A stretch of 64,000 bases of DNA from Arabidopsis thaliana (GCF_000001735.4 NC_003075.7:11905001-11969000); one strand, 5' to 3'; counted from the stretch's first letter, positions 11,675 through 24,841 are shown. Notes: generated by a model from the sequence alone, not told the origin. Numbers and translations are program-made.

Positions 11675-12160
11675 TATTCGCCTTTCTTCATATATGATTA
11701 GAATGAATGAACTGTCGAATCCATATCAATGAATATTTAGTTTTGTTATAATCCTAATAAAGATATGATCTGGATTATATTAATGACACATATCTTTGAA
11801 TTGTCAGGGCCGTCCAGCTTATATTGATTTTCGACATTCTGTCCTTAACAACTTCTTCGCAAAACATTCCATTTTATGTATTAATGGTTTTATTTTAAAT
11901 TGGCTTCCATATATATACATGAACATGCCACATAAAATATTCATTCTCAAAATGCGAAGAACATGGGTACTGGCGGAAGAAAGCTGTAAGTTTTTAGGTC
12001 AACTATGTAAAACATATTTAATAAATAGTAATCAACAATCTACATGCCAAGACTCCTATATAAGTTAATGCAGTGTTTAAGAAGTCACATACGAAAAAGA
12101 AAGTGAGATAATAATCCAAAAAAAAAATCCATATTTTTGCCAACGTTTTTAGACGATCAA

Positions 12161-12733
12161 ATGGCTTACACTAACCAAATTTCAGCGGTTGTGTTTCTAG
12201 CGGTTGCGATTGCTCCGCTATTAGCTGAGCCACAGTCAACGATGTTTCCAGAGATGACTCCTGAATGTGCCACGGTTATGCCTGACCTGCTCGAAAAGTG
12301 TTTTGCAACCGGTAGTGTGACGCCAACAGAAGATTGCTGCACCGATCTAAAATCCGCAACCTCAACGCAAGTGACTTGTCTTTGTGATAACTACATAGCA
12401 AACCCCGCCGTTTCAAACATCACCGGACCTTACTCCAAAGCAATCACAACTAAATGTGGCGTTTTCGACAAATACTCTTGTGACGGTACTAGTAAAGGTA
12501 CGTTACCAACTCTTTCATGTTATAGTAATTTCAAACAAGAATGGTGCGTTCATGGTAATTAATGGATTTTGGTTTTGTGTGGTGAAGGAGGAGAAGAAAA
12601 GAAAGGAGGAAGCAGCAGTAGCAATGGTAAAGACAATGGCAAGAGTGAGGGAAATGGAGGAAGAGCGAACTCGGTTGCTGCATCAATGGCTATGTTTGGT
12701 TTGCTTGCAAGTCTCGTCTTCGTAATGTTTTAA
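12161..12733 (+). CDS. Lipid-transfer-like protein, GPI-anchored type (array copy 4)
   Basis: Exons 12161-12497 and 12588-12733 with a phase-1 intron, 160 residues. The ATG of MAYTNQ is chosen by alignment with the other copies; in-frame codons before it include no ATG. The signal peptide covers about residues 1-22. The eight cysteines are complete: 36, 47, 59-60, 73, 75, 99, 107. Exon 2 encodes a long Gly/Lys/Ser/Asn linker and a hydrophobic tail ending FVMF, similar to copy 1. Two in-phase donors 12 bases apart (GT at 12486 and at 12498) could give products differing by four residues. I place it at At4g22666. Confidence 0.86.
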
Positions 12734-12886
12734 TTTAGTTATTTGTATTCATACCAAATTTTATGTAATTTTTTTCTTCTTCTTCTTCCTTTTTCCTTGA
12801 AAGAAAATCCGTGAACCCAAAACAATTACGTACGTTTTTGAGTCTATAACATTTTATCTGCATTATTTTAGGGTGTTTTAACTTTA

Positions 12887-12920
12887 TTGGGCCTTATTAA
12901 CGGGCTTATAGTGGCCCACG
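12887..12920 (+). promoter_or_regulatory. Site II-type elements upstream of HIP1
   Basis: TTGGGCC near 12887 and GTGGCCCAC near 12911, in opposite orientations, lie about 330 bases before the HIP1 ATG. TGGGCC/GGCCCA motifs are bound by TCP-type factors and are common in housekeeping and growth-related Arabidopsis promoters. The assignment is by motif only. Confidence 0.5.
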
Positions 12921-13235
12921 GAAAAACTCGCCAACAAAATAAGCCGGTTTGTAAACTAATTTTATTCCAATTTCAACATTTTGGTTTTTGTTCAATTCGA
13001 TTTTCCGCAAATAAAAAAGCACGAAGCCGGTCCAAAACCGGCGATGCTTATCCGTTTAGAAATGAGAAGGTACTAGAACAAAAGCCTTATTCACTTCCTT
13101 TTGTTCCCCAAATTCTCGAAATCGAAACACGACTTAAAACGAAAAAGACGAGACTTTTAACACTCAGACCTAAACCAACACTCTTCCTCTTTCTATCTCT
13201 CTCTCGCCGATCGGAAGCAGATTTTTCTCAAAAGG

Positions 13236-15671
13236 ATGGATTCAACGAAGCTTAGTGAGCTAAAGGTCTTCATCGATCAATGCAAGTCTGACCCTTCCCT
13301 TCTCACTACTCCTTCACTCTCCTTCTTCCGTGACTATCTCGAGAGGTACTTTCGATCTAATCTCTATGCTTAGTTTGTGTCTGTGGTGGTTAAGAGTTAG
13401 TAAAGTATTGATCTTTGAGTCTATGTTTGTGTAAAGTGTATTGCCCTGATCTCTAGCGAAAATCTGTTGTGGAATTGATAAACCCTTTACTCTCTTGTGG
13501 ATGAAAGTTCCTGTCTTTGGTTTTGGGTTCTTAGAATTTGTGTCTGTGATGTTTTAGTTTAGTAAAGTATTGATCTTTGAGTCTCTGTTTGTGTAAAGTG
13601 TATTGCTCTGATCTCTAGCTGAAATCTATTATGGAATTGATAAACCCTTGTACCTTTGATCTCTGTGAGGCTATTCTGTGGTTTCTGATGAGTTTTGGGA
13701 TTTTTTATGATTTCAGTCTTGGTGCTAAGATACCTACTGGTGTCCATGAAGAAGACAAAGACACTAAGCCGGTATATATTTTTTTGTTTGGTTCAATTGA
13801 ATTCGTTTGTGTGTTTTGCAGAAGAGTTTGTTTTTGATTTGATTGTTTCTGTTTAACAGAGGAGTTTCGTAGTGGAAGAGAGTGATGATGATATGGATGA
13901 AACTGAAGAAGTAAAACCGAAAGTGGAGGAAGAAGAAGAAGAGGATGAGATTGTTGAATCTGATGTAGAGCTTGAAGGAGACACTGTTGAGCCTGATAAT
14001 GATCCTCCTCAGAAGGTACCATGATGACTAAGCAAAACCTTAGCTTTTGATTTTACTAATTTCTGTCTGATTGTGTGTTTCTGACTCTCTTGGTTTCGAT
14101 ACAGATGGGGGATTCATCAGTGGAGGTGACTGATGAGAATCGTGAAGCTGCTCAAGAAGCTAAGGGCAAAGCCATGGAGGCCCTTTCTGAAGGAAACTTT
14201 GATGAAGCAATTGAGCATTTAACTCGGGCAATAACGTTGAACCCGACTTCAGCTATTATGTATGGAAACAGAGGTCAGTACAAGTTGATTTTGTTTATTT
14301 TAACTTCCATCAGATGGGTTTCTTTGCCTAAGTGTCTACATTTGTGTTTCAGCTAGTGTCTACATTAAGTTGAAGAAGCCAAACGCTGCTATTCGAGATG
14401 CAAACGCAGCATTGGAGGTACAGTGGTCTACAATTTTCCTTGAGAATTTTGTTTTATGGTGATGATATTCAATCGTTTTGTGTTTATGATCACAGATTAA
14501 CCCTGATTCTGCCAAGGGATACAAGTCACGAGGTATGGCTCGTGCCATGCTTGGAGAATGGGCAGAGGCTGCAAAAGACCTTCACCTTGCATCTACGATA
14601 GACTATGATGAGGAAATTAGTGCTGTTCTCAAAAAGGTATGCATGTGTTTGTCTATATGTTTAATCACTTTTGATTCATTAACAATGCATAAGCGTGATT
14701 CTTATACAAACATTTTTTTGAAATTTGTAGGTTGAACCTAATGCACATAAGCTTGAGGAGCACCGTAGAAAGTATGACAGATTACGTAAGGAAAGAGAGG
14801 ACAAAAAGGCTGAACGGGATAGATTACGTCGCCGTGCTGAAGCACAGGTAGCTTCATAGACCATGAAATCAATCAGAATAATATTTTGATAACATTAGTC
14901 AGTTTTGTATTGACCTTATCACTTAGCTATAGACATGGGTTTTGTTTATATAATGTTGGGCTTATCCATATCTCTTTTTCTGTAGGCTGCCTATGATAAA
15001 GCTAAGAAAGAAGAACAGTCATCATCTAGCAGACCATCAGGAGGCGGTTTCCCAGGAGGTATGCCCGGTGGTTTCCCAGGAGGTATGCCCGGTGGATTCC
15101 CAGGAGGAATGGGAGGCATGCCCGGCGGATTCCCGGGAGGAATGGGTGGTATGGGCGGTATGCCCGGTGGATTCCCAGGAGGAATGGGCGGTGGTATGCC
15201 TGCAGGAATGGGCGGTGGTATGCCCGGAATGGGCGGTGGTATGCCTGCTGGAATGGGTGGTGGCGGTATGCCAGGTGCAGGCGGTGGTATGCCTGGTGGT
15301 GGCGGTATGCCTGGTGGTATGGACTTCAGCAAAATATTGAATGTAAGAGCGACTATTTGTGAATTACCAATATCCAGAGTTTTTGAAGTTAAATTGACAT
15401 TGTGAGATTGGTTTGATATTTGTGAGCAGGATCCTGAGCTAATGACGGCATTTAGCGACCCTGAAGTCATGGCTGCTCTTCAAGATGGTATGATGACTCA
15501 GTTTAAAGTTGCAGTTTATTAATGTTTTTTGAATATTTTTCGAGTCTTGAATGTTGTTTGAATGCTATAACAGTGATGAAGAACCCTGCGAATCTAGCGA
15601 AGCATCAGGCGAATCCGAAGGTGGCTCCCGTGATTGCAAAGATGATGGGCAAATTTGCAGGACCTCAGTAA
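13236..15671 (+). CDS. HIP1: Hsp70-interacting protein HIP1 (TPR co-chaperone)
   Basis: Ten exons: 13236-13345, 13717-13771, 13860-14015, 14105-14273, 14353-14417, 14496-14636, 14731-14847, 14986-15342, 15430-15487 and 15574-15671; 441 residues, closing in frame. Order: N-terminal Hip dimerisation segment (residues 1-40); acidic linker (about 58-107); TPR repeats (about 120-225, with [15 protein letters not shown] and the following helices); a charged coiled region rich in Arg, Glu and Lys (228-272); a Gly-Gly-Met-Pro repeat region (about 285-385); and a C-terminal STI1/DP domain ending MGKFAGPQ. This is the full architecture of animal Hip, which binds the Hsp70 ATPase domain and stabilises its ADP state in the cytosol. 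I place it at At4g22670. Confidence 0.95.
13377..13652 (+). repeat. Tandem duplication inside HIP1 intron 1
   Basis: Copies at about 13377-13490 and 13540-13652 share long stretches such as AGTAAAGTATTGATCTTTGA and GTGTAAAGTGTATTG, ending near GGAATTGATAAACCC. They differ by scattered substitutions. The period is about 163 bases and the whole repeat lies within the first intron (13346-13716). Confidence 0.85.
15040..15325 (+). repeat. GGMP-coding minisatellite in HIP1 exon 8
   Basis: Imperfect tandem units of 12-24 bases around GGAGG(T)ATGCC(CGG) encode Gly-Gly-Met-Pro, Gly-Gly-Phe-Pro and Gly-Gly-Gly-Met motifs. Copy number is a likely source of length variation between accessions. Confidence 0.8.
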
Positions 15672-17788
15672 ACAAAACAAGAAGCTTGCTTTTCTTTGCC
15701 AATTTCTGTGTTTAATTGCGTGAGATAAGAGATATGTTGGAGAACTTTTGTTTTCTTTTATGTTGTCGTTGCAGAGGAACTTTAACAGGAACAAAACTCT
15801 TTTCTCTTCGTTAGTAATCTACCCTCTTCTCGTTTTTCACTTCCTGAGTTAGAAGATTTATATTGAAAGATTCGTATAAGTATAACACTTCCAACATTGT
15901 TTTTATGCGTACATTGTCCTCATGCAGACGAATTGTGTCTGTCAGACACATCAATCCATACCATATAAGAGAAGAATATGTAATTTATTTGTGAATCTGA
16001 CAGACACAGCAATCACAGAAAAATATCTATGGGTGGACTTAAAGGGCCATTTTTAGTGTGAAGAAGAAGAAGCAAAGGATCTCTTCGTTTAGTTCGTTGA
16101 CAAAACATGTAGGAGACCAAATAATATTCAAGTCCAGTGTTGACGGGTTTGTTACATTCACATTTAACTTTGTCGTATCATCTCGTTTCAAATGTTTTGA
16201 CCTAAGTATTTGATAAAACTTTGAAGTGGATTCTACAAATAATTAATATACTATTTGACTGGTTTGATATCATCAGGGTAGAAAATACATAGATTTTAAT
16301 TTTAAGGAATTATGTGGTTAGTAAGTAAATTTTATCTCCTGTATTCTAGCCAGTTGTTTATTAGTTCTTTTTGAAATTTCGTGAGTGTGAAAATATATAT
16401 TGTGAAAACGATGTGAAAAATGCAATTTCAAACTAATTATTAACAAAAATAACACTCACAAAAATAAATTAGGTTGTGACTATCTCATCCGGACTTCCCT
16501 CATACATATAGCACATTTAAATTATCAACAAAAATAACACTCACAAAATTTTGAAAAGAACTAATTAACCACTCACTAGAATGTTTGAGACCATGCCAAA
16601 GATTTCGAAGTTATGTGTGTGATCTCCACAATGAGAAATGGTTTCACTTTTAGTTTAAATTAAACAAACTTTATTGGTTCTCGTTACCAAAAATTAATGT
16701 TAGTGGTGCGACAACTAATTCCACAGAGGAAAGGATTGTGATGTGGATGTACATTGGAAACTCTCCACATACTATTTCTTCTTTTTTGGCAAACCACATA
16801 CTATTCTCATACGAAGTTTAATTGATCAAAATCATAGTGTCTTTGAAAACCAATATATACAATTCTATAAAGATGAAAATAATAGATACATCATACATGG
16901 TCAATGATGAAAAAAAACCAAAATTAAAAGGAGCCACACATCTCTAAGTTAGAAGATTCAAACGTTGATAGCAAATCTTAGATTTCCGAATCGTCCAAAT
17001 TCAGAAGTGACATGGTTCGGTGTTGAAGACAGAACTAAACCTACGACAGTTTTTTTGTATCCTGGTCTTGTTTGTGGAATAAAGTCAAATGTTATTAGTT
17101 ATTACTGTAACGAGTTTTTAAAATTTACAGAATTAATTATGTAACTTATGATGAAATTTCAAGGTATTATGTAAAAAGTGTGTTAATAATTTATTAAGGA
17201 GTATTAAATATAAATTCATGATTAAAGTCTAAAGATAACAATAACTAAATATTTTGGAGTAATTAATCTTGTTAACAAAAAACTCAAAATAATGTGATGT
17301 TTATTAGTTTTATACTAATAATTTTCTTAATATTTGTTTAGCACAATTATACAAATATTTTATAACATAAAGATAAGGATACAAAGATATGCAGGAGAGA
17401 ACTAGTGTCTCAATTTTTTAAGTTTTGTTTAAACGTAAAGTTGGACCCTAATACTGAAACATACATTCATCTTATTTTCATAATATATATTCCTCGGTTT
17501 GTGAATATGTGAATAATTTATACAAAACAAAGAAAGTAAACTTCAATCTGTATTCTTGACTTTGACGAAATCCTACCAAACCCTAATTAATAATACTTGA
17601 AAACCATGGTGCACCCTTACTGCTTTACATGGATTTATTATCCTTACATGTTTATGATTTGTATGCGTGTATATGTTTACATATAATGTACATATATATA
17701 TATATGTATATGCCACGTATGTATAAACATGACAACTCAATGCTTGTGTTCATCTCCATAGAGTTGCCAATATGTCAATGGTGAACAG
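15672..17788. other. Intergenic between the 3' ends of HIP1 and MYB85
   Basis: Convergent intergenic DNA holding both 3' UTRs. Apart from a foldback element at 16343-16582 and a short TA-rich run near 17690-17710, I see no gene. Confidence 0.55.
16343..16582. mobile_element. Possible foldback MITE
   Basis: Arms of about 55 bases are inverted copies: ATTCTAG...TTATTAGTTCTTTT-GAAATTTCGTGAGTG on the left matches the reverse complement of the right arm. Inner sequence repeats AACAAAAATAACACTCACAAAA twice. No transposase and no certain target-site duplication were seen, so the family is open. Confidence 0.5.
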
Positions 17789-19080
17789 TCAAAACCCAAA
17801 ATCATGAACACCAAAGTCTTGACAATAATCCAAAAACATCTTCTCGTCATTGATTCTTTCCGGTGACCATATCGGAAAATCTGCATCGGCGCCGGAGATA
17901 TTGTGGTCATATAATGTTCCACCAACACCAAAGTTACTATCACTCCAAGAGGCCTCATCTTTAGTAGTTTCGTCGGACCATAAGTAACTAAACAATTCAT
18001 CATCATCATAAATGTTGTCAATTAGATGATTTTCATTATCCATCGAACTGTTTTGATCAGTAACCGTGCTACTACTTTCTTCTTCTGTTGTCGTGACACT
18101 TATCTCCACGTATTTCGTGTTAGTTGTCTTTGGTTCCACTGAGACATCGTCTGGATTGGACGGAATGGTTTTGGAATTATCGATATTAGAAGGTTCTTGA
18201 TTTAGGGGTTGATGGGTCATAGGATCGATTCCCATCTTAAGAAGTTTCTTCTTGATATGAGTATTCCAATGGTTTTTTATTTCGTTATCTGTTCTTCCAG
18301 GTAATCTTGAAGCTATCTTAGACCACCTATAATACAACCAATGGTTTTAAATAACAAATTAATTACAAGAATAAATAATATTTTATAAAGTGTTGGTGGA
18401 TATATATGTTACAATCTTGGTATAGAAAAACAAGAAGATTGACAAAATAAGTTAACATTATCTCTGGAAGAGAAGGACGTTACTTTGTCTTGAAGTAGCT
18501 TGAAGTTGATTTCAACGAAAAATCAATGCAAATCAAAACTTATTCTACTTATTTGACCAACTTATTTGGAACCATTTGGCATAATTTACACAACACACAT
18601 TAATACACTAAACATGTTGGATCACATGCAATTGACTTTATATTTTATGATGATCAAACCAATGTTTATCTTAAGTCTCTAGTTTTTGTTACAACGTAAA
18701 ATTTGAATTTTTAATATAAATTTGAAAATTTTAAGCCTCCGTTGATATTATATGACACAAATCATTAAGTAAGAATTCAAAAAAAATGTGGAATTAATAT
18801 ATGATTATTAGGCTTACTTATTGCCGAGATTAGCATGAAGATCTATGACAAGTTGTTCTTCATCATGCGAGAGAAGGCCTCGTTTTAAGTCAGGCCGGAG
18901 ATAGTTAGTCCACCGGAGGCGGCAGCTCTTTCCACAGCGACGGAGACCGGCCAGCTTCGGCAAAGCACGCCAGCAACAATGGCCATTGGTTAGTATGAAG
19001 TTTATAAGCTTCTTATCTTCCTCCACCGTCCACGGCCCTTTCTTCACCCCTAGCTTGTCACAGCATGGCTGTCTCCCCAT
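17789..19080 (-). CDS. MYB85: R2R3-MYB transcription factor MYB85
   Basis: Two exons on the minus strand, 18818-19080 and 17789-18326, 266 residues. R2 (about 14-61) has the [13 protein letters not shown] start and [17 protein letters not shown]3 (about 67-112) begins [27 protein letters not shown] and ends [11 protein letters not shown]. The intron falls in R3 at the Lys of NK-W; the first intron found in many R2R3-MYB genes is absent. The C-terminal half is acidic and Ser/Thr-rich. MYB85 acts downstream of the NAC-MYB46 network and promotes lignin and secondary-wall formation in fibres and vessels. A TATATATA lies about 165 bases upstream of the ATG. I place it at At4g22680. Confidence 0.93.
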
Positions 19081-22000
19081 TAAATACTATATAGAAATGA
19101 TATGTGTGATTGTATATTATGTTATATGGGGATGTGAAATAGAGAGCGAAATGGAAGAGATATGGAAGAATAAAGTTATCGAGGATGGAAAATCTCAACA
19201 GCTTGCAAGTTATGTCAAAAGCTTACCAAAGCTCACCCACCTATATATAACCTTCTCACACCTTTCCCCCACAATTGGTTTCAGGAAAAAATAACTTTAC
19301 ATCTTAATATTTTCGAAATTGTTTTAGTAACTTTTATTAAAAATTCTAGTGGCATTATGGCAAAGCATTTTAACTAGTAACGGTTATATATATATACATG
19401 GTTCGATTGGTAACACAAAAAATTATAAAATCTTTTGTCGATATGAAAAAAGTAATTGATAACATATAAATAATTAAAAACGGTATAAATAACGAACATA
19501 TAAAATGGTATAAAAAGCTGATAATAGTTTTTTTTGTCGCTTTTAGTATTCTTTTATGTGATTGGTTAGAATGAAAAACAGTACGGACTACTAATCACCC
19601 TCATAATGTTGTCACTTAGAGATTTCTTGGTATATAAATACAATTAATCACCCTAATAGTGACTTAATATATGTATAATACCCGTCTTCACTATTTTATC
19701 ATTAAAGAATGTCTAATCTAAATAAGAATTATGCATTACTCGTTCATACAAAAGTACATATAGATCAGAATTTTTTTAAGGTACGTATGTATATACAGGT
19801 GTCATGATGGGGAAATTACAACAGTTTCAAAGAAGATCTTCTGTATCTGACTTTATACATAATACGTTCGTTTATATTTTTATATTGAATGGTTCATTTT
19901 AATTAGGAGTTAGTCAGCTAAAGAATTACGAATTCTGATAAAATAAGATTATTCTAATAAATAATGATTCAGGTTTTTTTTGGTCAGAAATGATTAAGGT
20001 TAAGAAATATAATTTGTCTTACTTTGTCAAATCTGTTGCTAGTAGGATCATAGAAAGGAGTATTGGAGATGTCGCATTTGGTTGGTGAAAATGACTTTGG
20101 AACTAATGTGAAAGGATAGGATGCGTGCGAATGTACGCAATCACACGTGCGATTCATACCTTTTTTACTCAAATACTTGCTCAAGTTTCAAATAAATATA
20201 TACTTTGTATTTATTTATTAAAAAATGTATTAATTTCAACATTAAGTACTAAGGATCTTGATAACTAAAACTAGTGTAGTTTTAAGTTGTAGGCACTTAT
20301 TCTGTCACCAAAACTGTATATAAATCACCGACTCTAATAGTTGATGACACACACAAAAAAAATGAATTTTTCATTGTTGTCGCTATCAGCTGTGAAATAA
20401 ACACGAATAAAAATATGATCCAGTCTTTACAAAACCGATTTTACATAAAATATTCAGAATTTGCCCATAATAATACTCTTTTCAGAATCTCAAATAATTG
20501 GCTTGGTCCGGTTCAACTATGGCAAAATCCGATAAGTTTTGAGAATTGAGATCTTTAGTCCATTGCGATAAACCATTTTTTTTGGCAACCCTAACAAACC
20601 TATTAAGTATATTATATACGAGTCTCTAATTTTGGTAAGATTTGTTTTTTACATAACATAGAAGAAACTTAAAAGCTTCAATAATGAATTGCCGCACAAA
20701 ATACTTTGTCGCCGATACGAAAAATAAGTATAGACGAATATCCATTTGACACATGGTGTACACGTATAGATCACTGTATCAATATATGTTTCTAATCTTT
20801 GCGACTTGTGGGTGACTTGCAATTTTGGCTTCATGGTTTTGCTACAAATTGATCTATCTTTCAATATTAAATTAATATTCTTCGTCGTATCATAGTGTCT
20901 ACTTAATTATTGTCAGAATGTGGCTCGCTCGCTTCTTTGTTTAATCGGATCGGAAATGTTTTAAAAATCTTCCATGAAAAATTAAAGATTGTATGCTAAG
21001 ATATGATAGTAATCCTGGTAAATGTTATTGGAAGTGTTGATATATCCTAAATGATGAAGTAGGCGGATATATAAGCGAGAAAGTCTTTGGCGTACCGAAA
21101 TAAGGGATGTAACCTGATTCTAATTTCTAAATGAGTACACATTTATAGGTTTTGGGAGTTTATATGTTGCATTTATAACTTAATTTGGGGCACATAAGAG
21201 CAATGCCATTTTTTATTATAAAAGAAGCTAGGTTTGTTGACTATAATTTTCGAATGGATTCTGATAATCCAATTCGATAATTATTTACACTATTATTTCT
21301 TTTAAAACCTATGTTCATATGGTATTAAGTCAGAAGTGTTTTGTTTTTCTGCTCAATGATGAATTTCGCTTCAACGGGTAATTAATGCTTTAGCATTCTT
21401 TTTCTTGATTCCGATTTCTTTGACTTGTGTTTAGTACTACTACTACTCTACTGCTCAAACTAATATAAACAAATATTTTTTTTTTCTAGTTACGATTTGT
21501 CCACACCAAATATAGATGTTCCCACTTCTTGTTCTTGCCCACGAAATTTTTCCAATGAGTCACTGCTATCTTCTTTTGCTGGCTGAATCATTATTCACTA
21601 AGTAATATATATTAAAAATTCTTAGAATGTGGTCGTTTAATTTACTATATATGTGTGAAAATATGTGAATCTTTGTTTCATGGAATCTATTTTTGAAGTT
21701 ACAATTTCTTCGAACAACTTGTGAGTTGTGTCTCTTGTCTTCTTTGATAATCATGGCCCCCAGACAAAATGTTATATACACAATTGTCGGAAGTGTCTGT
21801 TTCCGTGTGATTAAGGCAGAAAGAAAGAGCAAATTAAATAGGAGAAAAATATTTTCACTATTTGATCAAGAATATATGTCTATGTAAAGTACATATCAGT
21901 GTTTAATGTAAAACCATTTTTTTTTGAATAAGTTTTTTTCTCAAGAATTTTTATGTTATATGTAAAAAGGGACTATGGGAGTTGGAGATCCCTCATTAGC

Positions 22001-24251
22001 ACAAGTAAAAAGTCTCGAAAATGCGAATATATTGTGTGTATATATGATTAAGTCTCTAAAACTCAATAAACACAATTATAAAAGTGACATTTCAACACCC
22101 CACCACTTTCTTGTATTTCTCTACAACTCTCATTTGCTAATAATTAATTAATTAAGATTCAAGACTCTTAATCATCGCTTGTTCCCTTAATCAAAAGTTT
22201 AAAATCGACTTCTTGCTTTAATCCCATTTTCAAGTCACCACTTACGTAACTTAGGAGTAATGCCATCGTCATTATATTATGCATGCATATATATAGTAAA
22301 TTCATGTGGGTGTGTAACTGTGTATGTATGGAACTGTAAATATAAAGATGTGGCACTATTGTTAGTCAAGTCACTTTTGTCCCCTTTATTTATTTATTTT
22401 TATTATTTTTTGTCCCCTTTATTGTAGACTATATATTTATTTATTCAATTTCTAAGTAACTAAGACCATAATATATTCAGAGTATTATTCTGAAAAAATG
22501 TTATACTGTTTGTCTGTTTGATATGATTATCAATGGTTCATATTCACATAAAAACTATATTAAATTTTACCTATGTTACATGGTACTGATAGATATCTAA
22601 TATATGGTACTATTGACTTATGTTGAACAAATAATATCCTTTCTTACTGCATAGGTTACATGAGAGATGTTGCATGGTCAAACTATTAGTCTAGTTTTGT
22701 GTAAATAAAACACCGGACCGGTTATAAAGAAAATCAAGACATAAAGAGGTTTGTTATAAGAGTATTTTATTTTTTTCTTAATTAATTGGCTTTCTAAATG
22801 TTGAAACAATTAGATTTCCTATATTTTAGCAAGTACCTAAGTTTTAGAGAATTGAATCAAAACACATTGATGAGAAAGTTTTGTTGGTTATATTTTTACT
22901 GAATGAATAATATCAAACCAAACTATTCTATTACTTATACCATTTGAAAAAAAAATTGTCCAAAAAAAAAGAATACCATTTGAATCAAAATGATTTAAAT
23001 ATCTAACCGGGACTACAAAAGAAAATGTTATCCAATGGGTTGGGTCTTGTTGTGATCAAATATGTGAGGGCCAAATTGTTATGAAACAATATTTAGGCCC
23101 AGAATAGTCTCACTAAGTGCAATCAAGCCCATGACCGTCATACACTAAGTTAATAATAGATATAAGTTATAACAAAAGAAATAATTGAAATAGGAGGAGA
23201 AGTAATGAATGATCAGAAATGTGTCCGTGAAAGTTTCATGTTCTTGGTCTCACTTTCATAATCATGTTTATGGTCGCTCACACGTAATTGTCGCAAGAGT
23301 TAACTACACTACGTTCAGAAGTGCATTTTCGTAATTATGTAGAGATTTCACAATTTGGCTTAAACTAACCAAAATGCCCTGGCATGATGAGAGCTCGTAG
23401 ATAGGCTTTTTAGCATTTGTGTTAACTTTATGCATTCAATCTTAAACATTCATCTATCTAACCATACTATTTTAAGTAAGACACAACCAAACCGATCTCT
23501 AACAAAATTGAATTAAATTTTATAATGACACAAATTTTACGAAAACTCGAATCTAACCAAAACCAAATCCGTATCATACTAGAAACTTAATTGAAATGTC
23601 GACCCCTAATTCATATTACATCATCTGCTAAAGTTAGTTGCATAAGAGTACCCACATCGGTTATTTATTTGTCGGTGTCTGTAAATATAAGAATAATCAA
23701 TAAAAAATGGTAGGTGTTTTTAGTTTTAAATTTGTGGTTTTAAGAAAACATTTGAAACATAAAAAAAAAGAGATGATTTTAATTTCATTACTAATTTATG
23801 CTAAAGACATTTTTCAAAAATTGTGTAACGAGGATGGTCTAATGGTGTTTTGTAGAGCTTGTAATTTAAGATAGTTTTTACGTTGGAATGAAATTGAGCT
23901 AGATCCGATTGTCTAGCCGCCAGTCTTCACAGGTAACAACAAGTCAACAACCGACACATAAATAAAATAAAAAATTTGGACAAAATAGTTGAAAATATTG
24001 TAAAGTGTTGTTGTTATTTTCTTTATTTTAAAAATGTTTAAGGTAAACGTATAAAATCAGCGCGCATGCAATAAAATAAGTCAAATTCAACCTTTTACTA
24101 CTACTACTATATTGAAGTATTTTTTTTGTTTTTTTGTAGTAAATTACTATTGAACAATGATTAATGGATAATAAGGTTTTGAATATCGACAAGTGGAGTG
24201 ATGCGATAGTACACTGTTTTCGCGGCTGCGTATAGATAATTGATTGAATTA

Positions 24252-24294
24252 GACTTCAACACTGGTGGCGACTTGGTCAAGATTGGCGTTGTAT
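24252..24294 (+). repeat. CYP706A upstream duplicated block, copy 1
   Basis: ACTTCAACACTGGTGGCG followed by ACTTGGTCAA-ATTGGCGTTGTAT matches 29386-29428 with very few changes. It lies 694 bases before the conserved CYP706A1 ATG, against 652 for copy 2. It marks that the duplicated unit includes upstream sequence. Confidence 0.8.
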
Positions 24295-24374
24295 CATCAT
24301 AATTTTTTGTCCAATAATGTTATTACATATTTATGATAGTATATAGTACTGTACAAAAAAGTGATTATCTATTA

Positions 24375-24568
24375 CTCTTTCTGTTTTAAAATTAGATTTT
24401 TTAGAAAAAAAATTATTTTTAAAATTGAGTTTTTAAGGTTTTTTATGCAATATTTATTAATTATTATTCATATATTATAAACTTTTTTTTGAATATTTTT
24501 AGTTTAGAATTATAGATTTTTTTTTTAAAGGTCCGTATTTTTTTACAAAATCTATTATTTAGAAAGAG
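24375..24568. mobile_element. Possible small AT-rich MITE (Stowaway-like ends)
   Basis: The left end CTCTTTCTGTTTTAAAATTAG resembles the reverse complement of the right end, which also begins CTCTTTCT and soon reaches an AGATTTT match. The inner sequence is T-rich and partly self-complementary. Target duplication is not clear, so the family is tentative. Confidence 0.35.
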
Positions 24569-24841
24569 AGAATCTTAAATAAATTATTCTTATAACGCAA
24601 TACAATCATTTTTCTTTACCTTATGAACTTTATTTTTTTTTGTGATTAGAAGATAAAGTAAATACTATTTTTTCTGCATGTCTTTTGTATAAGTTTGTAA
24701 CTACTACCACTTTCAACGCCGTCTCAAATCTTTCACTCTTTTTTTTTGGATTGCAATATGAAGTACCTAAGAAATTTCATATAAGGTGATCTAAAATATA
24801 ACAAAAATAAAATAGTGTAATGATTCTCTCTGAGCCTACAA

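Noticed and set aside
14991-15470. Pro/Gly-rich antisense frame in HIP1 exon 8
   Set aside because: It is the complement of the GGMP repeat; low complexity in every frame.
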